Below are positions 40,680 through 50,943 of a DNA stretch of 54,760 nucleotides, one piece after another. Position numbers and translations under genes: made by a program. The DNA comes from an uncultured delta proteobacterium (GTDB lineage Bacteria > Myxococcota_A > Polyangia > Polyangiales > Polyangiaceae), in the NCBI GenBank assembly GCA_903870415.1, contig CAIQDA010000192.1, positions 1-54,760 on the forward strand. The letters run 5' to 3'. Numbering within the stretch: the first letter of the stretch is position 1; each line of letters opens with the position of its first letter. Under the pieces are notes generated by a model, which worked only from the letters and a program-made list of their open reading frames with translations, did no database searches and was not told the DNA's origin.

Positions 40680-41630
40680 ATGAGCGCAGCCGCTCCCGCC
40701 CAAATCATCGCCATCCCCTCGAAGCGCCGCTCGGCGGAAATCGTCCCTTCTGACCGCATGGACGACGATGCCTACCTCGGGCAATTCATCCCGCTTCACT
40801 ACCACGGCCAGATGCTGTCTGACGAAGGCCGCATCAGCGCCTTTCAAGAGGCCATCGAGAAGCTCATTCCCGAAGACGCGCACGTCGTCGAACTCGGCGG
40901 CGGCACCGGCATCCTGAGCTTCCTCGCCTCGAAGCGTGCACGCAAGGTGAGCTGCATCGAGCGCATCCCGCACGTGGCGGCCGCGGCGCGACGCTTCATC
41001 GAAGCGAATGGCGCGAGCCACAAGGTCACGGTCTTCGACGGCGACGCGCGCACGTTCGTTCCCGACGAGCCGGCCGATGTCGTCATCTGCGAGATGCTCC
41101 ACGCGGGTCTCGTTCGCGAAAAGCAAATCGCCGTTCTCGAAGACTTCAAGGCCCGCCACGAGGCGCACTTTGGCCGCGGCATTCCGCTCATCATTCCCGA
41201 GGCGACGATCCTCGCGGTGCAGCCCGTTTACCAGCCGTATGACTTCGGCGGCTACGTGGCCCCGGTCCCCCTGTTTTTCCAGGCCGGAATCAACTCCGGA
41301 CCCACTGTCGAACTCGGTTCACCCGAGGTCTACGCCATCGTCGAATACGCCCGTGAGACGCCCGTCGACTTCGTCTTCGATCGCCTCATGACCATCGACT
41401 CAACGGGGACGATCAACGCGCTTCGCTTCATCACGAAGAACGTCGTCGGCATCTTCCCGAAGGAAGGCCGATCGAGCGACTGGCACATGAACTACATGTC
41501 CATTCCACTTCCGGAACCGATCCATGTCACCGCGGGCGAGCGCATTCGCGTGCGCTTCCAGTACGAGGCCGGCGCATCGATGCAGAGCCTCGGCAATGCG
41601 ATCAGCGCGACGCCCTGGCGCCGACGGTAA
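40680..41630 (+). CDS. PRMT-like SAM-dependent methyltransferase
   Basis: DDAYLGQFIPLHYHGQMLSDEGRISAFQEAI; VVELGGGTGILSFLASKRARKVSCIER; ICEMLHAGLVREKQI (E-x8-E); DWHMNYMSIPLPEPIHVTAGERIRVRFQ. Confidence 0.75.
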   Translation: MSAAAPAQIIAIPSKRRSAEIVPSDRMDDDAYLGQFIPLHYHGQMLSDEGRISAFQEAIEKLIPEDAHVVELGGGTGILSFLASKRARKVSCIERIPHVAAAARRFIEANGASHKVTVFDGDARTFVPDEPADVVICEMLHAGLVREKQIAVLEDFKARHEAHFGRGIPLIIPEATILAVQPVYQPYDFGGYVAPVPLFFQAGINSGPTVELGSPEVYAIVEYARETPVDFVFDRLMTIDSTGTINALRFITKNVVGIFPKEGRSSDWHMNYMSIPLPEPIHVTAGERIRVRFQYEAGASMQSLGNAISATPWRRR

Positions 41631-41723
41631 CGGTTCACTTCTCCGAAGGTTCAAACGCGCGGGTGCTTCGGCTCTCGCGCGTTCGTCTTTGGGGCGTCGT
41701 GCAGGCGCGCTAGTCCCCGTGGT

Positions 41724-42764
41724 GTGAAGCGCATCGTCATCAAGAAGCCCGGTTCCTGGAAAGCCCTTGAGCTCGAAACCTGTGCCGACCCGCCGGAACC
41801 CAAGGCCTCGGAAGTCGTCATCGATACAGCGTATTCCGGCGTCAATTTTGCGGATGTTGTCGCGAGGCAAGGCCTCTACGAATCGGCGAACAAGCAGATC
41901 GGCTACCCGATGTGCCTCGGCTTCGAGTGGTCGGGGCGTGTCGCAGCCGTTGGGGCCGACGTGAGGGACTTGGCCGTCAACGACGAGGTCTTCGGCGTCT
42001 CGAAGTTTGGTGGCTACGCGAGCCGCCTTGTTCTCGATCGTCGCTTCGTGTTCAAGCGTCCAGCGTCGTTCAGTCTTGCGGAGGCGGCAGCGTTTCCCGT
42101 GGCATTTCTCACGGCGTTCTATGGGCTCGTCGAACTCGGTGCTGCGAAAAAAGGCCAAGCCGTTTTGGTGCATTCGGCGGCAGGTGGCGTGGGTGGCGCC
42201 ATCGCGCAGCTGGCCCGCGCACGTGGCTGCCGCGTCTTCGGCGTCGTCGGGTCCGAGCACAAGAAGGACGCCGCGCTCCGCTTCGGCTGCGACGCCGTAA
42301 GCGTGAAGCCCGAGGGCTCGCGGACGTGGATCGACGAGGCTCGCGCGTTTGCTCCCGAAGGGTACGCGGTCGTCCTCGATGCAAACGGAGCCGAGACACT
42401 GCGTGCAAGCTACAACCTTCTCGCTACGCCCGGGCGCCTCGTGATTTACGGCTTTCATACGATGTTTCGCCGGGGTGGAGGTCGAACCGATTGGCTGCGT
42501 TTGGCCTGGCAATGGCTCCGCACGCCGCGCTTTGATCCGCTCGCCATGACGAACGACAACAAGGCCGTGTTTGGCTTCAACCTGTCGTACCTTTTCGATG
42601 AGGCAGAGCTTCTTGAGCGGGCCATGGGCGGGTTTCTCGACGGCGTCGCGCAGGGCCAACTTGTGGCGCCACCGGTCGTGGAGGTGCCCGCCGCGAGCGT
42701 GGGCGAGGCGCACCAAAAACTCGAAAGCGGCCGCACCGTCGGCAAGGTCGTTCTGCGGTGGTGA
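41724..42764 (+). CDS. Medium-chain dehydrogenase/quinone oxidoreductase (VAT1-like)
   Basis: GVNFADVVARQGLYESA...YPMCLGFEWSGRVAAVG...VLVHSAAGGVGGAIAQLARARG. GTG start. Confidence 0.85.
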   Translation: MKRIVIKKPGSWKALELETCADPPEPKASEVVIDTAYSGVNFADVVARQGLYESANKQIGYPMCLGFEWSGRVAAVGADVRDLAVNDEVFGVSKFGGYASRLVLDRRFVFKRPASFSLAEAAAFPVAFLTAFYGLVELGAAKKGQAVLVHSAAGGVGGAIAQLARARGCRVFGVVGSEHKKDAALRFGCDAVSVKPEGSRTWIDEARAFAPEGYAVVLDANGAETLRASYNLLATPGRLVIYGFHTMFRRGGGRTDWLRLAWQWLRTPRFDPLAMTNDNKAVFGFNLSYLFDEAELLERAMGGFLDGVAQGQLVAPPVVEVPAASVGEAHQKLESGRTVGKVVLRW

Positions 42765-42799
42765 CGCGACCAAACGCGAGCGCCCGCATCGGACCGGCC

Positions 42800-43723
42800 A
42801 TGGGCAAACGCATTGCGGTGACGGGCGGTACGGGTTTCGTCGGAACGGCGCTCGTCGAAGCTCTGCTCGCCCGCGGGGACGAGGTCGTCGTGCTGACGCG
42901 GAACCCAGCAAAAGCACAGGCGAATGCTGTTGCGCGAGGGAGTCTTCGCTTCGAGCGTTGGGACGCGTCGCGGGAGCCGGCGGCCTGGGTCGAAGGCGTG
43001 GACGCCATCATTCATTTGGCAGGCGAGGGCGTCTTCGATGCGCGCTGGTCGGACGCGCGCAAGAAGGCCCTCGTGGACTCGCGCGTGATCGGCACGACCG
43101 CGATCGCAGAAGCCATTCGCGCCGCGTCGTCGAAGCCGCGGGTCTGGGTGAGCGCCTCGGCCATTGGGTATTACGGTTCACGGATAGAGAGCAGCCCGCA
43201 GAGTGAAAGCGGACATGCAGGGGATGGCTTCTTGGCGACCCTTGCGCAGGCGTGGGAGCAGGCGGCCAGCGGGGCCGCGGGGCAAGGCGTGCGCATCGTG
43301 CATCCACGAATCGGCCTTGTTCTTGGAAAGCACGGCGGAGCCCTCGCGAAGATGCTTCCGCCGTTTCGCGCAGGCGTCGGCGGGCCCCTCGGGTCGGGCA
43401 AGCAAGCCTTCCCGTGGATTCACCTCGCCGACGCGGTCGCCGCGCTCCTCCTTCTCGTCGACACGGACGGCCTCGAAGGTCCCGTGAATCTCGTGGCCCC
43501 GGCCCTCGACACGATGAGCGCGTTCACAAAGGCTCTCGGCCGCGCGCTTCACCGCCCCGCAATTGTTCCGGTTCCCGGCTTTGCGCTCGCCCTCGCGCTG
43601 GGCTCGGAGCGCGCCGAGGCCTTGCTCACGGGCGTACCGGTCGTTCCAGCAAAATTGCAGGAATTCCAGTTTCACTTTCGCTTCCGAGCGGTCGACGAAG
43701 CCCTCGCTGACATTCTTCGGTGA
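42800..43723 (+). CDS. TIGR01777-type NAD(P)-dependent epimerase (SDR39U1-like)
   Basis: IAVTGGTGFVGTALVEALLARGDEVVVLTRNP...VDAIIHLAGEGVFDARWSDARKKALVDSRV...ASAIGYYG. Confidence 0.9.
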   Translation: MGKRIAVTGGTGFVGTALVEALLARGDEVVVLTRNPAKAQANAVARGSLRFERWDASREPAAWVEGVDAIIHLAGEGVFDARWSDARKKALVDSRVIGTTAIAEAIRAASSKPRVWVSASAIGYYGSRIESSPQSESGHAGDGFLATLAQAWEQAASGAAGQGVRIVHPRIGLVLGKHGGALAKMLPPFRAGVGGPLGSGKQAFPWIHLADAVAALLLLVDTDGLEGPVNLVAPALDTMSAFTKALGRALHRPAIVPVPGFALALALGSERAEALLTGVPVVPAKLQEFQFHFRFRAVDEALADILR

Positions 43724-43742
43724 TCGTGTACGGTGCGCGCCG

Positions 43743-45824
43743 ATGCGCATCCGAGCCCTCACGATTCCCGCTGCTTTGCTGTCCGTTTCCGCCGTGGCGT
43801 GTTCGCCCGAAGCCGCGGTGCCGCCTGCCATGCCCGTGATGGAGGCCTCGTCCGCGACCGTGGTGGCGCCGAGCTATGCGCAAGGCCCCGGGCTCGACCG
43901 CTCCGCCATCGACGAGAGCACGAGCGCGTGCACGGACTTCTACCAGCACGCGTGTGGCGCTTGGTTGAAGAATACACCCATCCCCGATGACAAGGCCGGG
44001 TGGACGCGGAGCTTCAGCGTCATCGACGAGAAGAACAAAGAACTCTTGAAGGCCATTCTCACGGACCTCTCCGCGGGCAAGACTGGCGGCGTCGCGTTCG
44101 GCAAAGAGATGGCCTCGGTTTACGGCGCGTGCATGGACGAGAGCGCCATCGAGAAGCGGGGAGCCAAGCCGCTCGCGCCCATCTTCACGACAGTGAACCG
44201 CCTCACCAAAAAGAACCTCGCCGAAACGCTCGCTGCGCTCCATACGCAGGGAATTCCCGCGTTCTTCGCCTTCGGTCCGACGCCCGACGCGAAGGACTCG
44301 TCGCAGATGATCGGCGACCTCGTGCAGGGCGGCATCGGCCTTCCGGACCGCGATTACTACTTCGACGACGACGCGAAGACGAAGGAAGTACAGTCCGCAT
44401 ACCGCAAATACCTCGAAACGCTCTTCACGCTTTCGGGCAAGAAGCCCGCGGCGGCCAAGCAGCTTGCGGAGGACGTGTACGGCCTCGAGAAGCGTCTCGC
44501 CGAACACATGATGAACAAGGTCGATCGCCGTGACCCACAGAAGGTCACCAACAAGATGGACCTCGCGAAGGTTGAGTCGCTCGCGCCGGGCTTCTCGTGG
44601 AAGACCTACTTGAAGATGATGAAGGTCTCCGATGCGGTGGCCATCAACGTGTCGATGGTCGCGTACATGAAGGCGCTCCCGGAGCGCTTCGACAAGGAGC
44701 CTCTCCCCCTCGTGAAGAGCTACCTTGAAGCGCGCATTTTGAGCTCGACGGCCACGCAACTTTCGAAGCCGTTCGACGATGCGGCGTTCGCCTACAAGGC
44801 GGCACTCACGGGCCAAAAGACCCGCGAAATCCGCTGGAAGCGCTGCGTCGGTCTCGTCAACGACGGCATGGGCGAGGCTCTCGCGCAGCCCTTCGTCGCT
44901 AAGACGCTTGGCGATGGCGGCAAGGACGCCGTGCAGAAGCTCATCATGGCGATCGAGGCCTCGATGGAGGCACGCCTTCCGACGCTCGCGTGGATGGACG
45001 ACGAGACGCGCGCGAAGGCTTTTGAAAAGGTCCGCGCCATCGTGAACAAGGTGGTGCACCCGTCCAAGTGGCGCAGCTACGAGGGACTCGCGGTGAAGGC
45101 CGGCGACCACTTCGGCAACGTGCTTGCGGCCGAGGCTTTTGAAAACGCCCGCCAAATGACGAAGGTCGGAAAGCCCGTGGACCGCGAAGAATGGTTCATG
45201 AGCCCGCCGGACGTGAACGCGTATTACGACGCGCAGACCAACCAAATGGTCTTCCCCGCGGGCATCTTGCAGCCGCCGTTTTACGGACCGCAGAACGCGA
45301 AGAGCGCGAACTTCGGCGCCATTGGCATGGTCATGGGGCACGAGCTCACGCACGGTTTCGACGACGAGGGCCGCCAGTTTGACGCGAAGGGCAACCTCAC
45401 CGATTGGTGGACGCCGGCCTGCTCGAAGGGCTTCGACGAGCGCGCCGAATGTGTGGTTGCACAATACAACGACTTTGTTCCAATCGATGATCTCCACGTG
45501 AACGGAAAGCTCACGCTCGGCGAGAACCTCGCGGACCTCGGCGGCATCAACCTCGCCTACCAGGCGATGATGAGCGACGCCGAAGCCAGCAAGACGGGCA
45601 GCGCAGGGTTCACCCCGCAGCAGACGTTCTTCTATGCGTACGCGCAGTCCTGGTGCACGAACCAGCGTCCAGAGATGCAGCGCCTCCGCGTGAAGACGGA
45701 CCCGCACTCGCCACCGAAGTTTCGCGTCAACGGCCCGCTCACGAACATGCCTGCGTTCCGCGAGGCATTCGCCTGCAAAGCCGGCGATGCGATGATCCGA
45801 GAAAACGCCTGCCGCGTCTGGTGA
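43743..45824 (+). CDS. M13 family metallopeptidase, probable lipoprotein
   Basis: Lipobox-like SAVACSPE; GMVMGHELTHGFDDEGRQFD; LTLGENLADLGGINLAY. Confidence 0.95.
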   Translation: MRIRALTIPAALLSVSAVACSPEAAVPPAMPVMEASSATVVAPSYAQGPGLDRSAIDESTSACTDFYQHACGAWLKNTPIPDDKAGWTRSFSVIDEKNKELLKAILTDLSAGKTGGVAFGKEMASVYGACMDESAIEKRGAKPLAPIFTTVNRLTKKNLAETLAALHTQGIPAFFAFGPTPDAKDSSQMIGDLVQGGIGLPDRDYYFDDDAKTKEVQSAYRKYLETLFTLSGKKPAAAKQLAEDVYGLEKRLAEHMMNKVDRRDPQKVTNKMDLAKVESLAPGFSWKTYLKMMKVSDAVAINVSMVAYMKALPERFDKEPLPLVKSYLEARILSSTATQLSKPFDDAAFAYKAALTGQKTREIRWKRCVGLVNDGMGEALAQPFVAKTLGDGGKDAVQKLIMAIEASMEARLPTLAWMDDETRAKAFEKVRAIVNKVVHPSKWRSYEGLAVKAGDHFGNVLAAEAFENARQMTKVGKPVDREEWFMSPPDVNAYYDAQTNQMVFPAGILQPPFYGPQNAKSANFGAIGMVMGHELTHGFDDEGRQFDAKGNLTDWWTPACSKGFDERAECVVAQYNDFVPIDDLHVNGKLTLGENLADLGGINLAYQAMMSDAEASKTGSAGFTPQQTFFYAYAQSWCTNQRPEMQRLRVKTDPHSPPKFRVNGPLTNMPAFREAFACKAGDAMIRENACRVW

Positions 45825-45872
45825 TGCATCACGCGCTCGTCGCGTGAGACGTGTGCAAAGTACAGCGCGTAC

Positions 45873-45906
45873 AGCCATGGGTGCCGAGCGTGCCCATGGC
45901 TTTTTT
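45873..45906. terminator. Rho-independent terminator between convergent genes
   Basis: agccatggg-tgccgagcgtg-cccatggct then a T tract (shared T at 45901). Confidence 0.75.
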
Positions 45907-46011
45907 CGTGCTTTGCGAGCGTGTACCCGGTGCGTTCTTGCGGTTCCCCTAAACGGTCGCTGAGGCAAGGCGGTCGTCGGGGCTCGCGGGCTCGCTCTTA
46001 GCGTTCGAAAG

Positions 46012-47043
46012 TTAGCGTTTGAAAATGTCTCCCCAGGAGACGAACGCGACGAGCGCGAGCATCAGCATGAGTCCCACCGCGTGGATGCGGGCTTCGAGTT
46101 TCGCGTCGGGCTTCCGGCGTGCGAGGGCCTCGAAGCCGAGGAAGATGAGTCGCCCGCCGTCGAGACTCGGAAACGGCAGCAGGTTGAACCAGCCGAGGTA
46201 TGCGCTCAAAATAGCCAGCGTCTTGAGTGCGTCTCCCACGCCCGAACGCACCGCGCCCGCGACCTCTTTTGCGATGCCGACGGGTCCTGAGAATTCAGCT
46301 TTTTCCTTGCCCGTGAGCGTACGAACGAGGCCGCGAATCTGCAGGTACACGACGCGCGTGGGCTCTGTGAATGCGAGCCCGAGGCTTTCCGCGGCGCCGA
46401 CGTTCTCGTGCGAGAAAGACGGCATGATGCGGATCTTGCCTTCGCTCGGCGAGCCCTTGGCGCCTGGTGTGACGTTGACGACGATGCGCTGCCCGTTGCG
46501 TTCATACGCGAGGGGCACGGCCTCACCGGGGTGCGCTCCGATGGTCGTGCGCAAGTCGTCCCAGGTGCCGATGCCCTTGCCCGCGACTTCGAGGATCTTG
46601 TCGCCGGTGACGAGTCCCGCAATCGCCGCCGCTCCGTCGGGCATGACGGTGACCCGCATGGACTTGTCGTCGATGACGTCACGACCACCTAGGAAAAACC
46701 CGAAGAAAAGAAGCACCGAGGCAAACGCGTAGTTCGCGAGCGGGCCCATGGCGATGGCCTCCACCCGCGCGGCAAGAGGCGCGTTCGCGTAGCTCGCCTT
46801 GTCGTTCGGATCGATCTCGTCGAAGGGATTCATTCCGTCGATCTGGACGAAGGCCAGAAACGGGATGAGAGCGATTTGGTACGTCGTCTCGCTGCCCTTC
46901 GGTTGGTGCTCGAAGAGGCGCGGACCGAAGCCGATGGAGAAACGCGTGACGCGCATGCCGTGGCGGCGCGCAGCCAAAAAATGCCCGCCCTCGTGGACGA
47001 CCATGAGGAGCGCGAGACCGAGGATCGCGAGCAAGTAGCTCAT
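46012..47043 (-). CDS. rseP: RIP site-2 metalloprotease with PDZ domain
   Basis: MVVHEGGHFLAARRHGMRVTRFSIGFGP...GDKILEVAGKGIGTWDDL...NLLPFPSLDGGRLIF. Confidence 0.95.
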   Translation of the reverse strand: MSYLLAILGLALLMVVHEGGHFLAARRHGMRVTRFSIGFGPRLFEHQPKGSETTYQIALIPFLAFVQIDGMNPFDEIDPNDKASYANAPLAARVEAIAMGPLANYAFASVLLFFGFFLGGRDVIDDKSMRVTVMPDGAAAIAGLVTGDKILEVAGKGIGTWDDLRTTIGAHPGEAVPLAYERNGQRIVVNVTPGAKGSPSEGKIRIMPSFSHENVGAAESLGLAFTEPTRVVYLQIRGLVRTLTGKEKAEFSGPVGIAKEVAGAVRSGVGDALKTLAILSAYLGWFNLLPFPSLDGGRLIFLGFEALARRKPDAKLEARIHAVGLMLMLALVAFVSWGDIFKR

Positions 47044-47235
47044 GGTGCAAGACGGTAGGTCGCCGAGCGGGACGACGCTAGGGGCGTGCGTCGATTCCTC
47101 TCGGAGGCCCCTGACGCGCAGGCGGCGAAGTTTCTCTCGCTCTCCATATTCCTGCACCGCATCGACGACGAAAACGCCGGGAATCCCCAGGGTCTTGGCC
47201 CTCCGCGCGCAACGCGGCATGCTCGTGAGCGAACC

Positions 47236-47997
47236 ATGTTTGCACCTCGAGCGCACCGTCCGCGTCCCCTGCGCTTCCTCGTGCAAGCGACCACGTTCAC
47301 CGTGTCGCTGTTCGTGCTCGCCCCGTTGCTCGTGTGCGCCGGGCTCTTGCCGGGCCGTCGCTTCGTGGCTCCGCTTCTGCGCGCATGGGGTCGCTCGATG
47401 CTTGCGGCGTGCGGCGTGCGTCTCGTTCTTGAACCCGGCGTGGCCGAAGAGTTCGCGGTGCCACGGCGCCGCGTGATGACGATCAACCACACGTCGACGC
47501 TCGACATCTTCGTCGCCACGGCGTTCTGGCCCGTCGGTGCAACCGTCGTCATAAAGCGCGAGTTCTTGTTCTTGCCCGTCCTCGGACAGCTCGCTTGGGC
47601 GATTGATGCGGTCGCGATCGATCGAAAAAATCGCTCGACCGCCGTGGCAGCACTCGCGGGCGCAGCGGAACGTATTCGCGCGGAAAATCGCACGATTATC
47701 GTGGCTCCCGAAGGTACGCGCTCGCGCACCGGAGAGCTTCAGCCCTTCAAGCTTGGGGCCTTTCACCTCGCGGCCGAGGCTGACGCGCCGATATTGCCCG
47801 TGGTCATGCACGGCAATCGCGAACTGTGGCCCATGGGCCAGACGACGTGCGCGCCAGGCACCGTCACCGTGCGTGTTCTCGAAGAAGAAGCGCCTCCGCA
47901 TGCGGGCGATGATCTTCACGCTCGCGCAGAAGACCTGCGTGCAAAATACAAGAAAGCCCTCGACGCGATGGCTCTCGAGATCCCCGTCACCGAGTGA
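47236..47997 (+). CDS. plsC: 1-acyl-sn-glycerol-3-phosphate acyltransferase (PlsC-like)
   Basis: INHTSTLDIFVATAFWP...APEGTRSRTGELQPFKLGAFHLA. Confidence 0.9.
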   Translation: MFAPRAHRPRPLRFLVQATTFTVSLFVLAPLLVCAGLLPGRRFVAPLLRAWGRSMLAACGVRLVLEPGVAEEFAVPRRRVMTINHTSTLDIFVATAFWPVGATVVIKREFLFLPVLGQLAWAIDAVAIDRKNRSTAVAALAGAAERIRAENRTIIVAPEGTRSRTGELQPFKLGAFHLAAEADAPILPVVMHGNRELWPMGQTTCAPGTVTVRVLEEEAPPHAGDDLHARAEDLRAKYKKALDAMALEIPVTE

Positions 47998-48015
47998 TCG
48001 CGTTACCCGTGCGCT

Positions 48016-48582
48016 TCAGAACGTGAGCGTGAACGTCGCGCTCGTGCCCGTGAACGAAAGGCTCGCTTTGTCGAGGGTGCGAATGCCTCGAAGCGGAGCG
48101 GGGTTCCAGAGCTCGTAGGAGAACGAACCGGCAAGTCCTGCGAGCGACGCGCCGGTCAGGCGAATCCACCGCTCTTGAAACGGCCATTCGGGCGGCACTC
48201 GCCCCTCGGCGATGGCCACGATGACGGGCGCGGTCATCAAGCCCAAGAGCGGCCCGAGCCAGCGAAATTCCGGAAGATCACGCTGCGAACCTTCCGGCGC
48301 GGGAGGAAGCCTGAGGCCGTCGTCGCACAGGGGCCGCGCCCATACCGCCGCGGACATGAGCCAGCCCCACGAAAGCCCCATCAGTGCGGGGCCCGTGGCG
48401 CGAGCAGCAAACGCATCGGCATACTTAAAATAGGCAACGTCTGCGGTGGTCGCAGCCGCAAACGTTCCGAGCGCTGAGCCGATGTAGGCCCAGTCCGCGT
48501 GGGAGCATTGGTCGCGCGCTTCGGCGATGGCCGGCGCTTCGATGACGAGAGTCGGCGGAGGCGGCGGGAGATACGCGCTCAT
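48016..48582 (-). CDS. Hypothetical membrane protein
   Basis: Multiple hydrophobic segments (YIGSALGTFAAATTADVAYF, GPALMGLSWGWLMSAAVW, LLGLMTAPVIVAIAE); 4-nt ATGA overlap with upstream TlpA-like gene. Confidence 0.55.
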   Translation of the reverse strand: MSAYLPPPPPTLVIEAPAIAEARDQCSHADWAYIGSALGTFAAATTADVAYFKYADAFAARATGPALMGLSWGWLMSAAVWARPLCDDGLRLPPAPEGSQRDLPEFRWLGPLLGLMTAPVIVAIAEGRVPPEWPFQERWIRLTGASLAGLAGSFSYELWNPAPLRGIRTLDKASLSFTGTSATFTLTF

Positions 48583-49238
48583 GGGGACGGCATGCCGCAG
48601 AGGTTTCCCGAGAGCTCGCGTCCCGCGGAGAAAACCGCAGGGCAGTACGTGCCGCCGGCTGTCTGGTCGAGGAGCTCGGACATGAAGCCGCCTGTCCAAT
48701 CACGTGGACCGTCGAAGCGTGCGCGGATGACGCCGCGGTCGTCGATGAGCCAGGTTTCGGGGTATTTCTTCGTGCCGAAAAGCTTCGTGACGACCTCGCG
48801 CTCCGGATCGAAAAGCACGGGAAAAGGCGGCTCTCCGCCGATGACGGCCTTCAGCGCCGCGAGAGACTCGGCTTGGTCCTCGTCCGTCGAGACGGTGACG
48901 ATTGCAATGTCGCGCCGGTCCGCGAGCGTCTTGGCGAGCTCTGCGAGGTCGGGCATCTCTTCCATGCAAGGTGCACACGTCATCGACCAGAAATTCAAGA
49001 GCACCGTCTTGCCACGGAGTGACGCCATCGAGAGGCGTTCGCCCTTGTGACCTGCGAGCTCGAAGTCCGGCGCGACTTTGTTCGCAGCAGCGTACGTCGG
49101 GTGCGAGAGGCAGAAAGCTCCGCAGCGGCGCCGAAGCTCACCGTCTTGGGCCGTGCGCACAAAGCCGAACGTGGCCGCCGCGGCAACGACGATGAACGCA
49201 AGCTGCGCGGCCGGCGTGATGAATTTCAGGGCTCCCAT
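48579..49238 (-). CDS. TlpA-like thiol:disulfide oxidoreductase
   Basis: N-terminal TM; APDFELAGHKGERLSMASLRGKTVLLNFWSMTCAPCMEEMPDL. Confidence 0.9.
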   Translation of the reverse strand: MGALKFITPAAQLAFIVVAAAATFGFVRTAQDGELRRRCGAFCLSHPTYAAANKVAPDFELAGHKGERLSMASLRGKTVLLNFWSMTCAPCMEEMPDLAELAKTLADRRDIAIVTVSTDEDQAESLAALKAVIGGEPPFPVLFDPEREVVTKLFGTKKYPETWLIDDRGVIRARFDGPRDWTGGFMSELLDQTAGGTYCPAVFSAGRELSGNLCGMPSP

Positions 49239-49273
49239 GAGGTCGTCGAAGCTAGCACCGGTCGCGGCGCGGT

Positions 49274-50788
49274 TCACGCAGCGACGACGGGAAGCTTGCG
49301 CGTCAGGGGACTCCGGGTGCCCAGCTCGTCGAGAGCTTTGTAGGCTTTCTTGTAGTCTGCAAACGTTCCGCCGGCGCGCACCGCATCGGCGACCGCCAGT
49401 CCCTCGGCCTCACCGCCTTGCGCGAGGACCCACTCGACCCAGGCCCACTTGGCGCTCGTGGACCGGATGTCGACGCGACCTTTGACCCCGCGGCGAAGCT
49501 GCTCAAGGCGCTCTTGCACGACGTCGATTCCCGCAAACGGCATGCCGTCGAGGGGCGTGTTGCGCTTCGAAACGAAGGGCGCGATGCCAAGCGAAAGCGG
49601 GATAATTCGCGAGAGTTCCGTCGTGAAACGCACGCACTCGTCCACGTCTTCGGGGCCTTCGCCCGGGGTGCCGACCATCAGGTAGAGCTTCAAGCGATCC
49701 ATGCCCTTCTCGCGGGCGAGTCGAGCGCAGCGTTCGATTTGCTCTTCCTTCGCTTTGCGATCGAGCGAGGCACGGACGCGCTGACTCGTGCCGTCCATCG
49801 CGGTCGTCAACGTGCGGTAGCCGACGCGGGCGAGGGCGCTCACGAAGGCGTCGTTCATGCGGTCGGGACGCAGCGACGAGAGGCCCACCTGCTTGCCCTT
49901 GTCGGCGAGCTCGTTGAGGATCTCGACGATTTTTGGGTGGTCGCTCACGGCCGCGCCGACAAGTCCGACCTTCGGCGCGTCGTCGGGAATGAGGCTGAGA
50001 ATCTTGGCTTTCGGCACGATGCGCATGCCGCCATTCGTCGAGCGTCGCATGACGCAGTACTTGCACCCGCGCGAGCAGCCGCGTTCCGCCTCAAGGAGGA
50101 ACATGTTCGAAAACTCCGCGTGCGGCGTGCGGATGGGGCCCCACGCGGGCAGCAGATCATCGTCGATGGACGCGATGCTTGCGAGTAGCCCTCCGTGGAT
50201 CGCCGGGACGGTGATGGACGGAAGTTTCGCGAGGCCTTCGAGCTGCGCTGTGCGGGTCTCTGCAGAATACAAGATGTCGAGCGCAGGCCCGATGAGCTCT
50301 TCAGCCTCGCCCATGATGAACGCGTCGGCGTAACCAAGAAGCGGTGCTGGATTCGAAAAGGTGAGGGGCCCGCCGAGCAGAAGAAAGGGGTGCTCGGGTC
50401 CGCGATCGCGACGGTTTGTAGGAATGCCCGCTGCGTCGAGCATGCGCACGAGGCCCGCGATTTCGAGTTCGTAGGCGACCGAAACGCAGATGACCCGGTA
50501 CGACGAGATCGGGCGCATCGCCTCGTACGTCAGCACGTCGGCGACTTGGGCTCCGGGCTCGTCACCGCCGTCGGCGAGGAATGCGCGATGGGCGACGAAC
50601 CCGTCTTGCTCTTGGATTGAGCGGTAGATGCGTTGAAACCCGAGCGAGCTCATGCCCGCGGCGTACGGAGACGGGTAGGCGAGGGCGACCGCATGAGGCG
50701 CGTCCTTGTCCATGCGGCCTGTCTCGTCGGCGAGGCGCTGGCGTACGAGATCCCGAAAACCAGGTGATTTGCTTCGAGTACGACCCAC
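49274..50788 (-). CDS. Radical SAM protein with B12-binding-like N-terminal domain
   Basis: LEAERGCSRGCKYCVMRR (Cx3Cx2C); LYLMVGTPGEGPEDVDECVRF. Confidence 0.88.
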   Translation of the reverse strand: MGRTRSKSPGFRDLVRQRLADETGRMDKDAPHAVALAYPSPYAAGMSSLGFQRIYRSIQEQDGFVAHRAFLADGGDEPGAQVADVLTYEAMRPISSYRVICVSVAYELEIAGLVRMLDAAGIPTNRRDRGPEHPFLLLGGPLTFSNPAPLLGYADAFIMGEAEELIGPALDILYSAETRTAQLEGLAKLPSITVPAIHGGLLASIASIDDDLLPAWGPIRTPHAEFSNMFLLEAERGCSRGCKYCVMRRSTNGGMRIVPKAKILSLIPDDAPKVGLVGAAVSDHPKIVEILNELADKGKQVGLSSLRPDRMNDAFVSALARVGYRTLTTAMDGTSQRVRASLDRKAKEEQIERCARLAREKGMDRLKLYLMVGTPGEGPEDVDECVRFTTELSRIIPLSLGIAPFVSKRNTPLDGMPFAGIDVVQERLEQLRRGVKGRVDIRSTSAKWAWVEWVLAQGGEAEGLAVADAVRAGGTFADYKKAYKALDELGTRSPLTRKLPVVAA

Positions 50789-50943
50789 GGGGCGATGCTT
50801 AGGCCGAAACGTGAGAGATGCAAGCCTTGCGGCCGTGTTTGTCGAAGTCGCGTGTATCCTTCATGCATTCGCGGCGAGGGCTTTGCTTCGACTTCGTTGC
50901 GTTTCGCTTCGAGGTCCGAGGAAAGCGGGTTAGGCGGAGCCCC

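Noticed and set aside
43626-45968. 780-aa ORF antisense to the M13 peptidase
   Set aside because: Long antisense ORFs are common in GC-rich DNA; composition is Arg/His/Val-rich with no recognisable motif, while the + strand ORF is a clear M13 peptidase.
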